Part shown: piece after piece, positions 1-7,707 of the stretch
Layout: every line of letters begins with the position of its first letter
Numbering within the stretch: the stretch's first letter is position 1
From: Nocardiopsis composta
Lineage (GTDB): Bacteria; Actinomycetota; Actinomycetes; Streptosporangiales; Streptosporangiaceae
Assembly: GCF_014200805.1 (NCBI RefSeq)
Contig: NZ_JACHDB010000002.1
Location: 744,001 to 808,000 of the forward strand
Reading direction: 5' to 3'
DNA: 64,000 bases
Made by a program: the position numbers and the translations under genes
Notes under the pieces: model-generated
Databases searched by the model: none
The model's input: the letters and a program-made list of their open reading frames with translations, nothing else
What the model was told of the DNA's origin: nothing

Positions 1-1
1 C

Positions 2-1132
2 CCCTCCACCCTGCTCTTCCTGCCGCTGGCGCACGTCTTCGGGCGGATGGTCGAGGTGGCCGCGGTGCACGCCGGCGCCAAGCTCGGCCACGCGGCCAGC
101 GTCGCCGACCTCATCGCCGACCTGGGCACCTTCCGGCCGACCTTCCTGCTCGCCGTGCCCTACGTCTTCGAGAAGATCCACACCGGCGCGCGCAAGCGGA
201 CCAGCGGCCTGACCCGCCGGATCTTCGACGCCGCCACCGACACCGCGGTCGCCTACAGCACCGCGCTGGACCGGCCCGGCGGCCCGGGGGCCCTGCTCAA
301 GCTGCGCCGCCGGATCTTCGAGCCGCTCGTCTACCGCAAGCTGATGGGCGCCCTCGGCGGCCGGTGCACCCGGGTCATCTCCGGCGGCGGCGCCCTGGAC
401 GTGCGGCTGCTGCACTTCTACCGCGGCATCGGCCTGGAGGTCATCGAGGGCTACGGGCTGACCGAGACCACCGCCGCCGTGCTGGCCAACACGCCGGGCC
501 GGATCCGCCCCGGCACCATCGGGCACCCGCTCCCCGGCGTCGAGGTCAAGCTCGCCGAGGACGGCGAGATCCTGGTCAAGGGCGGCCCGGTGTTCTCCCG
601 GTACTGGAACCGCCCGGAGGCCACCGAGGAGGCGTTCCGGGACGGCTGGTTCGCCACCGGCGACCTCGGCGAGGCCGACGCCGACGGCTACATCCGGGTC
701 AGCGGGCGGAAGAAGGAGATCCTGGTGACCGCCGGCGGCAAGAACGTCGCCCCGGTCCCGATCGAGGAGCGGGTCTGCGCCGACCCGCTGGTCGACCAGT
801 GCATGCTGATCGGCGACGGGCGCTCCTTCGTCACCGCGCTGATCACCCTGGACGCCGAGGAGTTCGCGTCCTGGAAGCAGCGGGCCGGCAAGCCCGCCGA
901 GGCCACCGTCGCCGAGCTCGCCGACGACCCCGGGCTCCGCGCCGAGGTGCAGAAGGCGGTGGACGCCGGCAACGCCGCGGTCTCCCGGGCGGAGTCGATC
1001 CGCGCCTTCACCATCCTGGACCGCGCGTTCAGCGTCGAGGACGAGACCCTGACGCCGACGCTGAAGCTGCGCCGCGCGCGGATCCTGGCGCGCGAGTCCG
1101 AGGCGGTCGAGCGGATGTACGCCAAACGCTGA
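2..1132 (+). CDS. Long-chain acyl-CoA synthetase, FadD15-type (5' end outside window)
   Basis: This is the C-terminal part (about 376 residues) of an AMP-forming fatty acyl-CoA ligase. The family activates long-chain fatty acids with ATP and CoA for lipid synthesis or beta-oxidation. The reading frame is open from the first bases of the window, so the N-terminal half with the P-loop-like motif is missing. The ATP-binding motif GYGLTETTA is visible near base 450, the hinge region GDLGEADADGYIRVSGRKKE near 660-720, and the C-terminal GGKNV segment carrying the usual catalytic Lys near 735. The start PLAHVFGRMVE is typical of the FadD15 subgroup of actinobacteria. A GC-rich hairpin follows the stop codon. 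Family assignment is secure; substrate chain length cannot be read from the sequence. Confidence 0.93.
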   Translation, partial: PSTLLFLPLAHVFGRMVEVAAVHAGAKLGHAASVADLIADLGTFRPTFLLAVPYVFEKIHTGARKRTSGLTRRIFDAATDTAVAYSTALDRPGGPGALLKLRRRIFEPLVYRKLMGALGGRCTRVISGGGALDVRLLHFYRGIGLEVIEGYGLTETTAAVLANTPGRIRPGTIGHPLPGVEVKLAEDGEILVKGGPVFSRYWNRPEATEEAFRDGWFATGDLGEADADGYIRVSGRKKEILVTAGGKNVAPVPIEERVCADPLVDQCMLIGDGRSFVTALITLDAEEFASWKQRAGKPAEATVAELADDPGLRAEVQKAVDAGNAAVSRAESIRAFTILDRAFSVEDETLTPTLKLRRARILARESEAVERMYAKR

Positions 1133-1149
1133 TCCGGACGGCCCGGAAC

Positions 1150-1188
1150 GGGCGGCGGCGCCGCGGCTGGAATGCCGGGCCGCCGCCC
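1150..1188. terminator. Hairpin between convergent genes
   Basis: A 9-bp perfect GC stem (1150-1158 with 1180-1188) lies between the convergent acyl-CoA synthetase and Trypco1 stop codons. There is no T-tract, as is common in actinomycetes. It can serve both strands. Confidence 0.5.
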
Positions 1189-1199
1189 CCGGACCGGGA

Positions 1200-1517
1200 T
1201 CAGTCCGACCGCTTCCAGGTGATCGTCACCTGGATGCCGCTCTCCCCGGTGGCCTTGGCCAGGAACACGTCGGCCTCCGCGCTGATCTTCATGCCCAGCT
1301 CGACGCTGAGCTCGTCGGCCTCGGCGGCGACCTCCCGCATCTCCCGGATGACCAGGACGGACAGTTCGCGGACCCGGCCCAGCACCCGCTGGATCGTCTG
1401 GTCGGAGTCGCGCAGGATGTCCCGCCCGCTCACGTCGCGCATCTGGGGTGAGCTCCCGGCGGCCTCCACCAGCACCGCCGCGCCCTCCTCGTTGTCGAAT
1501 CGGACGATCTCCGCCAT
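1200..1517 (-). CDS. Trypco1 (trypsin-co-occurring domain 1) protein
   Basis: This is a 105-residue single-domain protein. It opens with MAEIVRFDNEEGAAVLVEA, has a central helical part (about residues 28-70), and ends in the strand pair around GIQVTITWKRS. This matches the CU044_2847/Trypco1 family, named because it co-occurs with trypsin-like proteases in actinobacterial conflict loci. Its molecular role is not known; a substrate, inhibitor or adaptor of the protease is possible. The protease-VMAP gene lies about 6 kb upstream on the same strand. The GAGGGGG motif a few bases before the ATG supports the start. It is separated from the minus-strand operon by the oppositely oriented DUF397 gene, so it probably has its own promoter in the 230-bp divergent region. 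Confidence 0.8.
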   Translation of the reverse strand: MAEIVRFDNEEGAAVLVEAAGSSPQMRDVSGRDILRDSDQTIQRVLGRVRELSVLVIREMREVAAEADELSVELGMKISAEADVFLAKATGESGIQVTITWKRSD

Positions 1518-1746
1518 TCAACCCCCTCAGGCCGGGTCCGGCACCGGAATGGAAATGCCATGGTCACCTGGATCGCCACAATGCGTAAGGGAATTGTCCG
1601 GGATCGGTCGACATAGAGATAAACGATCCGGGGATAACCACGCCGACCGGCGCCCAGTCGGGAATTTCGCCATGGGGTGAGTGCGCCCACCGCCCGTACC
1701 CCGCGTACCGGGGCGCATTCCCCCCGTACACGGCCGAGAGGTCCCT
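1518..1746. promoter_or_regulatory. Divergent promoter region, Trypco1 / DUF397
   Basis: This 229-bp region between two divergent starts has a lower-GC patch (about 1575-1640, including TAGAGATAAA-like sequence). That patch must contain the promoters of both genes. I cannot assign exact -35/-10 boxes. Confidence 0.4.
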
Positions 1747-2052
1747 ATGAACGCTGATCCGACGGAGTTCTGCGAGGAGGCCGGGGAACGGACCGGGCCG
1801 CCTCCCGCACCGGGCGGGGACCGCCCGCGGGAGAAGGCGCATCCTCGCGGACTCGGCGACGGGCGCGGGTGGCGGACGCCGCTCCGCAGCGACGAGAACC
1901 AGGGCGGGTGCGTCGAGGCCGCCCCGGCCCCCGGCGGGGTGCGCCTCCGCGATTCGCGGCACCGGAAGGGGAGCGAGCTCTTCTTCGGCCGGGGCGAGTG
2001 GGCCGCCTTCCTCGCGGCCCTCGGCGCAAAGCGAGGGGAGCGGGCGGGGTGA
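1747..2052 (+). CDS. DUF397 domain protein
   Basis: This is a 101-residue protein. Its C-terminal half carries the DUF397 pattern: GWRTPLRSDENQGGCVEAA, then a VRLRDS segment, then GRGEWAAFLAAL. DUF397 proteins are small actinobacterial proteins, usually encoded next to XRE-type regulators and linked to developmental or antibiotic regulation (WhiJ-type loci). Here no HTH partner is adjacent. The ATG at 1747 is chosen because GAGAGG lies about 5 nt upstream and the domain follows directly; an earlier in-frame ATG at 1681 would add Pro-rich residues. It points toward the vWA/NB-ARC/TPR gene and converges with it. The N-terminal 40 residues are unusually low in complexity. Confidence 0.75.
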   Translation: MNADPTEFCEEAGERTGPPPAPGGDRPREKAHPRGLGDGRGWRTPLRSDENQGGCVEAAPAPGGVRLRDSRHRKGSELFFGRGEWAAFLAALGAKRGERAG

Positions 2053-2056
2053 GCGG

Positions 2057-2082
2057 GGCCGGACCCCGGCAGGGGCCCGGCC
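2057..2082. terminator. Bidirectional hairpin
   Basis: An 11-bp stem with a single A-C mismatch and a GGCA loop (2057-2067 with 2072-2082) sits between the convergent DUF397 stop and the stop of the NB-ARC/TPR gene. Confidence 0.55.
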
Positions 2083-2088
2083 GCGCCC

Positions 2089-5000
2089 TCACATCAGGTT
2101 GAGGTACAGATCGCAGTTGCCCCGCACGTCCTTGGCGGCGGACCTCCTCGCCGGGTGGTCGGCTCCCAGGATCCGGTCGTAGCGGTCCAGCAGCCGCTGC
2201 TTCTCCCCTGCGGGGACCTCCCCGTGCACCGCGGACCGGTCCAGCAGCAGGTTGCGCTCGGCGACCAGGACGAGCGGGTGGTCCGGGCCGAGCGCACCCA
2301 CCGTGCGCTCCAGGACCTCCTCGTCCAGCTCCATGGCCTCGCGCGGGCGGCCGAGCGCGAACAGGTCGCTGGCCAGGTTGATCGTGTTGGCGAGGGTGTT
2401 CGGGTGGTCCGGGCCGAGGCCCCGGTGGATGGCGAGCGCGGCCTCGTCGAAGGCGCGCGCCTCGTCCGGCCGCCCGAGCAGCCGCAGCACCACCGCGTGG
2501 TTCACCGCCGCGTCGGCGTAGAGCGGGTGCTCCTCCCCGTAGGAGGCCCGGTAGGCCTCCACCGCCTGCTCGGACAGGTCGAGCGCCTGGTCGTGCTCGC
2601 CCATCGCGCGCAGCGCCACCGAGTGGCACGCCGCGGCCTGGATCGACAGCAGCGAATTGGGGGCCTCCCGCCCGATGTAGAGCCGGTAGGTCCGCTCGGA
2701 CAGCTCCAGCGCCTCGGCGAGCCGCCCCGACCTGCGCAGCAGGGCCGCCTGCAGCTGCATCGCGCCCAGCCGGAACTGGTTGTCCTCCGGGTAGACCCGC
2801 TCGGCGGTGGCCAGTGAACCGCCCATCAGGTCCAGCGCCTTGCCGTAGTCGCCCAGCTCCATGTGGTCCATGGCCAGGCCGTACTCGCTGGACAGCGTGC
2901 GCGGGTTCTCCGGGCCGAGGATCTCGGTGCGGCGCTGCAGGTTGTACCGGTCGATCTCCATCGCCTCGGCGAAGTGCCCCAGCAGGCGCAGCCCGACCCC
3001 GTGCACGTGGGCCACCTGCATGGTCAGCGGGTCGTCCCGGCCCAGCATCCGCTCCTGGCGCTCCAGCACGTCCCTGCTGACCTCCAGCGACTCATGGAAG
3101 TGCCCCAGGTTGCGCAGCTGGAGGACGAGGTCCTTGCGGGCCTCCAGCGTCTCCGCGTCGTCGGGGCCCTGCAACCGGGTGAGCGTGTCCACCACGTGCA
3201 GGGTGATCGCGTTCGCCTCCTCGAAGTCGCCCAGGCTGGTCAGCAGCCGGGCGTACAGCTCCCGGACGCGCAGCGTCTGCGGGTGTTCGGCGCCGAGGTG
3301 GCGCGTCCAGTGGTTGAGCGCCGTCTCGGCCAGCGTCCGGCCCGCCTTGATCCGGCCCCAGATGTGCAGGAACGAGACCTCGTTGAGCACCAGCTGCCGG
3401 CACCACGGGCTCTCGCAATCCCACTGCTCGGTCTCCCAGATGTGCGGGAGCAGCTCGGCGTAGCGCGGCCAGTCGGCCACCGAGTCCGGGGCGCCGGGGT
3501 CGAAGTTGGCCAGCAGCTGGTGCGCGCAGTGCCGGTACTCGGCGCGGCGCCGGCCGTCCAGCGGCAGCTTCAAGGTCTCCTGGACCAGCTTGTGCAGCTG
3601 GAAGGTGGAGGTCCGGTGGTCCATCCGGGCCAGCGCGTACCGGTCGATCGCGCGCAGCACCCGGCCCAGCCGCACCGCCGGGTCGGAGAGCACCTCCTGC
3701 AGCTCCGCCGGGCCCTCCACGTTGCGCGCGTTGTTGAACAGCCGCCGCGGGATGGGCTGCGGCGCCAGGAACGCGCACACCTGGAGCAGCCGCAGCGCCG
3801 CCGGATCGGTCTGCAGCAGCCGGTCCAGCGCCATGTTCATGGTGGCGCCCACCGTCCACGGGTAGTCCGGCGAGGGGGCGACCCCGCTCAGCAGCTCGGC
3901 CTGCTTCTCGTCGAAGACCTCCAGCCAGTCCGCCGGGTCCATCATCGTCTCGTACAGCCACACCGCGGTCTGCTCCACCGCCAGCGGCAGGTCGCCGAGC
4001 TTCTCGGCGATCAGGTCGGCGTCGGTGGCGGTGAGCGACTCCGGGCCGCGCTTGGCGAGCAGCTCCACGCTCTCCTCGCGGCGGAACACGTCCACCTCCA
4101 GCAGGCTGCCGCCGGCGTTGCGCCAGTCCGCCGCGCGCGAGGTGATCAGCACCTGGCCGGGCCCGCCGCTGGGCAGCAGCGGCCGGATGTCCTCCGGCGC
4201 GGCGGCGTTGTCGTAGATCAGCAGCCAGTCCCGGTAGGGGTGGCCGGAGCGCAGCGTCTCCAGCACGGTGCGCGAGATGCCCGCCGGGTCGCGGTCGGCG
4301 TCGACGCCCAGCCGCGGCGCCAGGTCGATCAGCGCCTGCTGCACCTGGGTGGGGGTGTCCGCGGGGATCCACCACACCAGGTCGTAGCGGTCCTGGTTGC
4401 GCCAGGCGTACTCCAGTGCGAGCTGGGTCTTGCCCACCCCGCCCATGCCGCGCAGCGCCTGCGGCAGGATGTGCGTGTCGCCGGCGGTCAGCCGCCGGGA
4501 CAGTTCGTCCAGGAGCTCGCCGCGGCCGACGAACGCCGGGTTGCGCTGCGGGACCCGCCCCCAGACGTGGGGCCGGCTCCGGGACAGCGGTCCGCGGACC
4601 GGACCGGAGGGGGCGGGGAGCACCGCCGCCTGCTCCGGCGGCGCGGCCTGCTCGGGGACGGGGGCGTGCGAGGTCTCCGTGGCGACCTGGCGGCCGGCGC
4701 CGGAGAAGTCGGAATCTGCAGGAGTCACGTCTTCGTCTTTCTGCTTGGCTCGATCGTGGCCGGCGGCGGTCCGCACCGCCGGCGGCGCGCCCGCCGCACC
4801 GGCCCCCTCGGAGTCGGGCGGCGCCACGTCCCACCGTTCGGCGGCCCGGCGCAGCGGCCCGGGCAGGGCGCGCATGGCCGGCCGCAGCGCCCGCGCCGCG
4901 GGCGCCGTCTCGTCGTGCACCGGCGGCAGCGCCGGGTCGAACGTCTCCCCGCGCAGCAGCGCGCCGAGCGGCCCGGCCCAGGGCACCGAGCCGAACCGGT

Positions 5001-6585
5001 GCACCGCGGTCTCCAGCAGCGCGCGGATCCTGGCGCGCCGGCCGCCGGCGGCGAGCAGCGCGGCCCGCACCCCCGGGCGGAAGCCCAGGGAGACCTGGTC
5101 GGCCCGGGTGACCGGGGCGCCGCCCGGCCGCCGCGCGATCAGCCCCGACCACAGCGCCTCGGCGATGTCGGCGGTGCTCGCCTCCGGGACGAAGGCCTCC
5201 CGCACCGCGTGCACCATCGGCATGTTCAGCGGCACCGCGGCCAGGCACACCGCCAGCTCGAAGGCGGCCGGGGAGGCCGCCTCGCGGAACGCGGCCACCA
5301 GCTCCTGCGGGTCCGCGGAGGATCCCGCGGCCGACCCGTCCTCCTCGGGCGGGCGGGCGCCGAACGGATCGGCGGTCGGCTCGGCCAGCACCGCCGACAC
5401 CGCCAGCTCCGGCACGGCCGGCGACTGCGCGACGAAACCCGACCACCGCTCCAGGTCGGCGGCGCGCAGCGGCAGTACCGGGACCGGCACCGCGTCCCGG
5501 GAACCCCCCTCGCCGGGCGGCGGGGGGAGGGCGCCCGCGGGGCGGCGGACCCGGTAGCGCGCGTTGGGCGGCACGGCGCCCTCGGGCGCGGACAGCACCA
5601 GACGCTGCGGGGCGAGCCCGGTCCGCGGCCACTGCGGCCGGTCGAGCACCTGCAGCACGGCGACCGCCGCCCGCCGCCCCCACCGGGCCAGCCAGGTCTG
5701 CACGGCCCCCCGGTGCCAGCCCTCGCCCGCGCCGTCGGTGAGCACCAGCACGACCTCCGCGGCGGAGGGGTCGTCGCCGAGCAGATCGCGCGGCTCGGGC
5801 GCGGGCCCATGCCCGGCGCGCAGCACCAGGTCGTCGGGCCAGGCCTTGTCGGAGTCGAAGCGCAGCACGCGGGTGCCGCGGAACAGGCGCAGCGGCTCGA
5901 CCAGCGCCAGGAACTCCTCCACCAGCGGCTCGTGCACCAGCATCGGCAGCCCCGCGTCGACCAGCACGGTCAGCCGGTCGGCGGGGCGGCACTCCGGGGA
6001 GAACCGGGGGATCAGCGGGGCGGCGGGCGGTCCGTCCGGGCGGCGCGCGGCCAGGGCGCGCTGCGCGTAGGAGTCGGCGGTGGCGTGCTCGTCGAGCGGC
6101 CCGCGCCCGGGGCCGGGAAGCCGGCGGCGCAGCAGGGACAGCGCCCGCACCAGGCCCTGCCGGTCGGCCAGCTCGGGCCGGGGCGCCGGGGCGGCGGGCC
6201 GGCCGCCGGCCGGCCCGCCCGGTTCCGGGGCGGTTCCGGGCCGCTCCGCGGGCAGGAGGGGCCCGGCCGGTCCGCCCGGGGGCTCCGCGGGGAGAACGGG
6301 CGGCGCGCCGTCCGCCGCCCCCTCGGTCCGGGGCGGACGCCCCTCGGCGGCTGCGCCGTGCGCTCCGCCCGCCTCGCCGTCCTGCGGGTCCGCGCCTCTG
6401 CCCCGCGGTCCGCCCGCGGCACCGGTGTGCGCGGAGGCGCGGGCGGCCAGCCAGACCGCGTCGCCCACCTCCCACCACTGCGGGGAGCCGGGGCCGGCGG
6501 CGCCGGGCAGCAGCGGACCGGGGGGCGGCTGTGCGGCCTCCCCCCGGTCGTCCCGGGGTCCTTCCTGCTCGTCGCGCCCGGTCAC
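2089..6585 (-). CDS. SAV_2336/vWA-like - NB-ARC - TPR protein (FxsT-like)
   Basis: This 1498-residue multidomain protein has, in order, four parts. First is a Pro/Gly-rich N-terminus. Second, at about 200-400, is a SAV_2336-type region with a vWA-like core (LTVLVDAGLPML, then VLRFDSD) whose DxSxS metal site is degraded. Third is a STAND NTPase of the NB-ARC type, with Walker A GMGGVGKTQ near residue 710, Walker B LLIYDN near 787 and a LITSR sensor. Fourth are tetratricopeptide repeats over about 1090-1450, with repeated RLLGR/ALDLSEQA-like helices. The architecture matches the TPR protein of FxSxx-COOH and vWA-MoxR-VMAP loci. STAND proteins are nucleotide-dependent sensors that oligomerise on ligand binding. 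The GTG start overlaps the stop of the MoxR gene (GTGA), indicating translational coupling. No FxSxx-ending peptide or radical SAM partner is present. Confidence 0.88.
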   Translation of the reverse strand: MTGRDEQEGPRDDRGEAAQPPPGPLLPGAAGPGSPQWWEVGDAVWLAARASAHTGAAGGPRGRGADPQDGEAGGAHGAAAEGRPPRTEGAADGAPPVLPAEPPGGPAGPLLPAERPGTAPEPGGPAGGRPAAPAPRPELADRQGLVRALSLLRRRLPGPGRGPLDEHATADSYAQRALAARRPDGPPAAPLIPRFSPECRPADRLTVLVDAGLPMLVHEPLVEEFLALVEPLRLFRGTRVLRFDSDKAWPDDLVLRAGHGPAPEPRDLLGDDPSAAEVVLVLTDGAGEGWHRGAVQTWLARWGRRAAVAVLQVLDRPQWPRTGLAPQRLVLSAPEGAVPPNARYRVRRPAGALPPPPGEGGSRDAVPVPVLPLRAADLERWSGFVAQSPAVPELAVSAVLAEPTADPFGARPPEEDGSAAGSSADPQELVAAFREAASPAAFELAVCLAAVPLNMPMVHAVREAFVPEASTADIAEALWSGLIARRPGGAPVTRADQVSLGFRPGVRAALLAAGGRRARIRALLETAVHRFGSVPWAGPLGALLRGETFDPALPPVHDETAPAARALRPAMRALPGPLRRAAERWDVAPPDSEGAGAAGAPPAVRTAAGHDRAKQKDEDVTPADSDFSGAGRQVATETSHAPVPEQAAPPEQAAVLPAPSGPVRGPLSRSRPHVWGRVPQRNPAFVGRGELLDELSRRLTAGDTHILPQALRGMGGVGKTQLALEYAWRNQDRYDLVWWIPADTPTQVQQALIDLAPRLGVDADRDPAGISRTVLETLRSGHPYRDWLLIYDNAAAPEDIRPLLPSGGPGQVLITSRAADWRNAGGSLLEVDVFRREESVELLAKRGPESLTATDADLIAEKLGDLPLAVEQTAVWLYETMMDPADWLEVFDEKQAELLSGVAPSPDYPWTVGATMNMALDRLLQTDPAALRLLQVCAFLAPQPIPRRLFNNARNVEGPAELQEVLSDPAVRLGRVLRAIDRYALARMDHRTSTFQLHKLVQETLKLPLDGRRRAEYRHCAHQLLANFDPGAPDSVADWPRYAELLPHIWETEQWDCESPWCRQLVLNEVSFLHIWGRIKAGRTLAETALNHWTRHLGAEHPQTLRVRELYARLLTSLGDFEEANAITLHVVDTLTRLQGPDDAETLEARKDLVLQLRNLGHFHESLEVSRDVLERQERMLGRDDPLTMQVAHVHGVGLRLLGHFAEAMEIDRYNLQRRTEILGPENPRTLSSEYGLAMDHMELGDYGKALDLMGGSLATAERVYPEDNQFRLGAMQLQAALLRRSGRLAEALELSERTYRLYIGREAPNSLLSIQAAACHSVALRAMGEHDQALDLSEQAVEAYRASYGEEHPLYADAAVNHAVVLRLLGRPDEARAFDEAALAIHRGLGPDHPNTLANTINLASDLFALGRPREAMELDEEVLERTVGALGPDHPLVLVAERNLLLDRSAVHGEVPAGEKQRLLDRYDRILGADHPARRSAAKDVRGNCDLYLNLM

Positions 6586-7694
6586 TCTCGGTCCGTTTCC
6601 GTGAGGCGTTGCCAGATCACATCGAGGACGTGCTGCCAGGCGTCCGAGTCCCAGGATGTGGCATGGTCCCGCACATCGGCACTAACGAGATGGACCGAGT
6701 TGAGTAGCTGGTCGATGGAGAGCCCGCCCTTGTCGGCGGACTCCTCCAGGAAGGCGCGGATCAGCTCCCGGTCCGCGCCCTGCTCGCGGGTGCCGAAGTG
6801 CGCGGCGACGATCTCCGCCAGCTGCTCCCGGTCCGGCGGGCGGAGCTCCACCGGCAGGCAGCGGCGGCGGAAGGCGGCCGGGAAGGGCCGCTCGGAGTTG
6901 CTGGTGATCACGGTGAACGGGAACTCGTGGCAGGTCACCGAGCCGTGCCGGACGACCGCGGTGCGCCCGGGGTCGTCGGTGGGCACGGTGACCTCCGGCT
7001 CCGACGAGCTCAGCCGGGCCAGCTCCGGGATCCGGTAGCCGCCGCTCTCCAGCACGTCGAGCAGGTCGTTGGCGAGATCGGCGTCGCCCTTGTCGAACTC
7101 GTCGATGACCAGCGCCCGCGGCTGGGCGGTGGGCAGCAGCGCGGTACCCAGCGGCCCCAGCCGCAGGTAGTCGCCGATGGGGCGGCGCGCGGCCGGGGCG
7201 CCGCCGGCGGGCGCCGCGGCCGCGTCGGCGGAGATGTCGTGGATCCGGGCCAGCGGATCGTACTCGTACAGCCCGGAGGCGAGCGTGCTGCGGCTGGTGA
7301 TCGACCAGCGCAGCACCCGGCCCAGGCCCAGCTCGCGGGCGACCCGGTAGGCCAGGCTGGACTTGCCCACCCCCGGCGGCCCGGTGACCAGCAGCGGGCG
7401 GCGCAGCAGCAGGGCCGCGTTGACCGCGGTGGCGACCTCGGTCTCGGCGGGGGAGAGCGGGCGGTGGGCCGCCGGCCGGGGCGGGCCGAGCACCCGCTCG
7501 GTCTCGGCCGGGTCCTCCGGCGGGGGAGCGGTGTCCGGAGCCCCGGGGAACCGGCGCCACGGCGGGGGCGGCGGGAGGCGCTCGCGCAGCGGCGGGGCGT
7601 ACGGGCTGGGCGCCCCGGTGCCCCGGTAGACCCACCAGGAGGGCGCCGCGGCGCCCTCCGGTGTGCCGGGGCCGCTCCCCGGGTCGGACGTCAT
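6582..7694 (-). CDS. MoxR-family AAA+ ATPase of a conflict system
   Basis: This is a 370-residue AAA+ ATPase. The N-terminal 90 residues are Pro-rich and contain WWVYRGTG, a motif I associate with MoxR proteins of these loci. Walker A GPPGVGKSS is near residue 103, Walker B LVIDEFDKGD near 194, sensor-1 ITSNSERPFP near 260, and the Arg-finger region FRRRCLP follows. MoxR ATPases remodel or load partner proteins, typically vWA-domain proteins; here the vWA-like partner is encoded directly downstream. The ATG at 7694 is preferred over a longer frame because it lies 13 bases after the protease stop with GAGAGG upstream. The longer frame would overlap the protease gene. Confidence 0.9.
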   Translation of the reverse strand: MTSDPGSGPGTPEGAAAPSWWVYRGTGAPSPYAPPLRERLPPPPPWRRFPGAPDTAPPPEDPAETERVLGPPRPAAHRPLSPAETEVATAVNAALLLRRPLLVTGPPGVGKSSLAYRVARELGLGRVLRWSITSRSTLASGLYEYDPLARIHDISADAAAAPAGGAPAARRPIGDYLRLGPLGTALLPTAQPRALVIDEFDKGDADLANDLLDVLESGGYRIPELARLSSSEPEVTVPTDDPGRTAVVRHGSVTCHEFPFTVITSNSERPFPAAFRRRCLPVELRPPDREQLAEIVAAHFGTREQGADRELIRAFLEESADKGGLSIDQLLNSVHLVSADVRDHATSWDSDAWQHVLDVIWQRLTETDRE

Positions 7695-7707
7695 CGGCGG
7701 GACCTCT

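Noticed and set aside
1200-2052. FxSxx-COOH peptide partner for the FxsT-like protein
   Set aside because: Neither the Trypco1 protein (ends KRSD) nor the DUF397 protein (ends GERAG) has the C-terminal FxSxx motif, and no radical SAM gene is present.
2863-7038. Very long plus-strand open frame (about 1390 codons) opposite the NB-ARC/TPR and MoxR genes
   Set aside because: It is antisense to genes with clear domains. Its translation is low-complexity Arg/Gln/Gly/Leu, which is the usual shadow frame in high-GC DNA.
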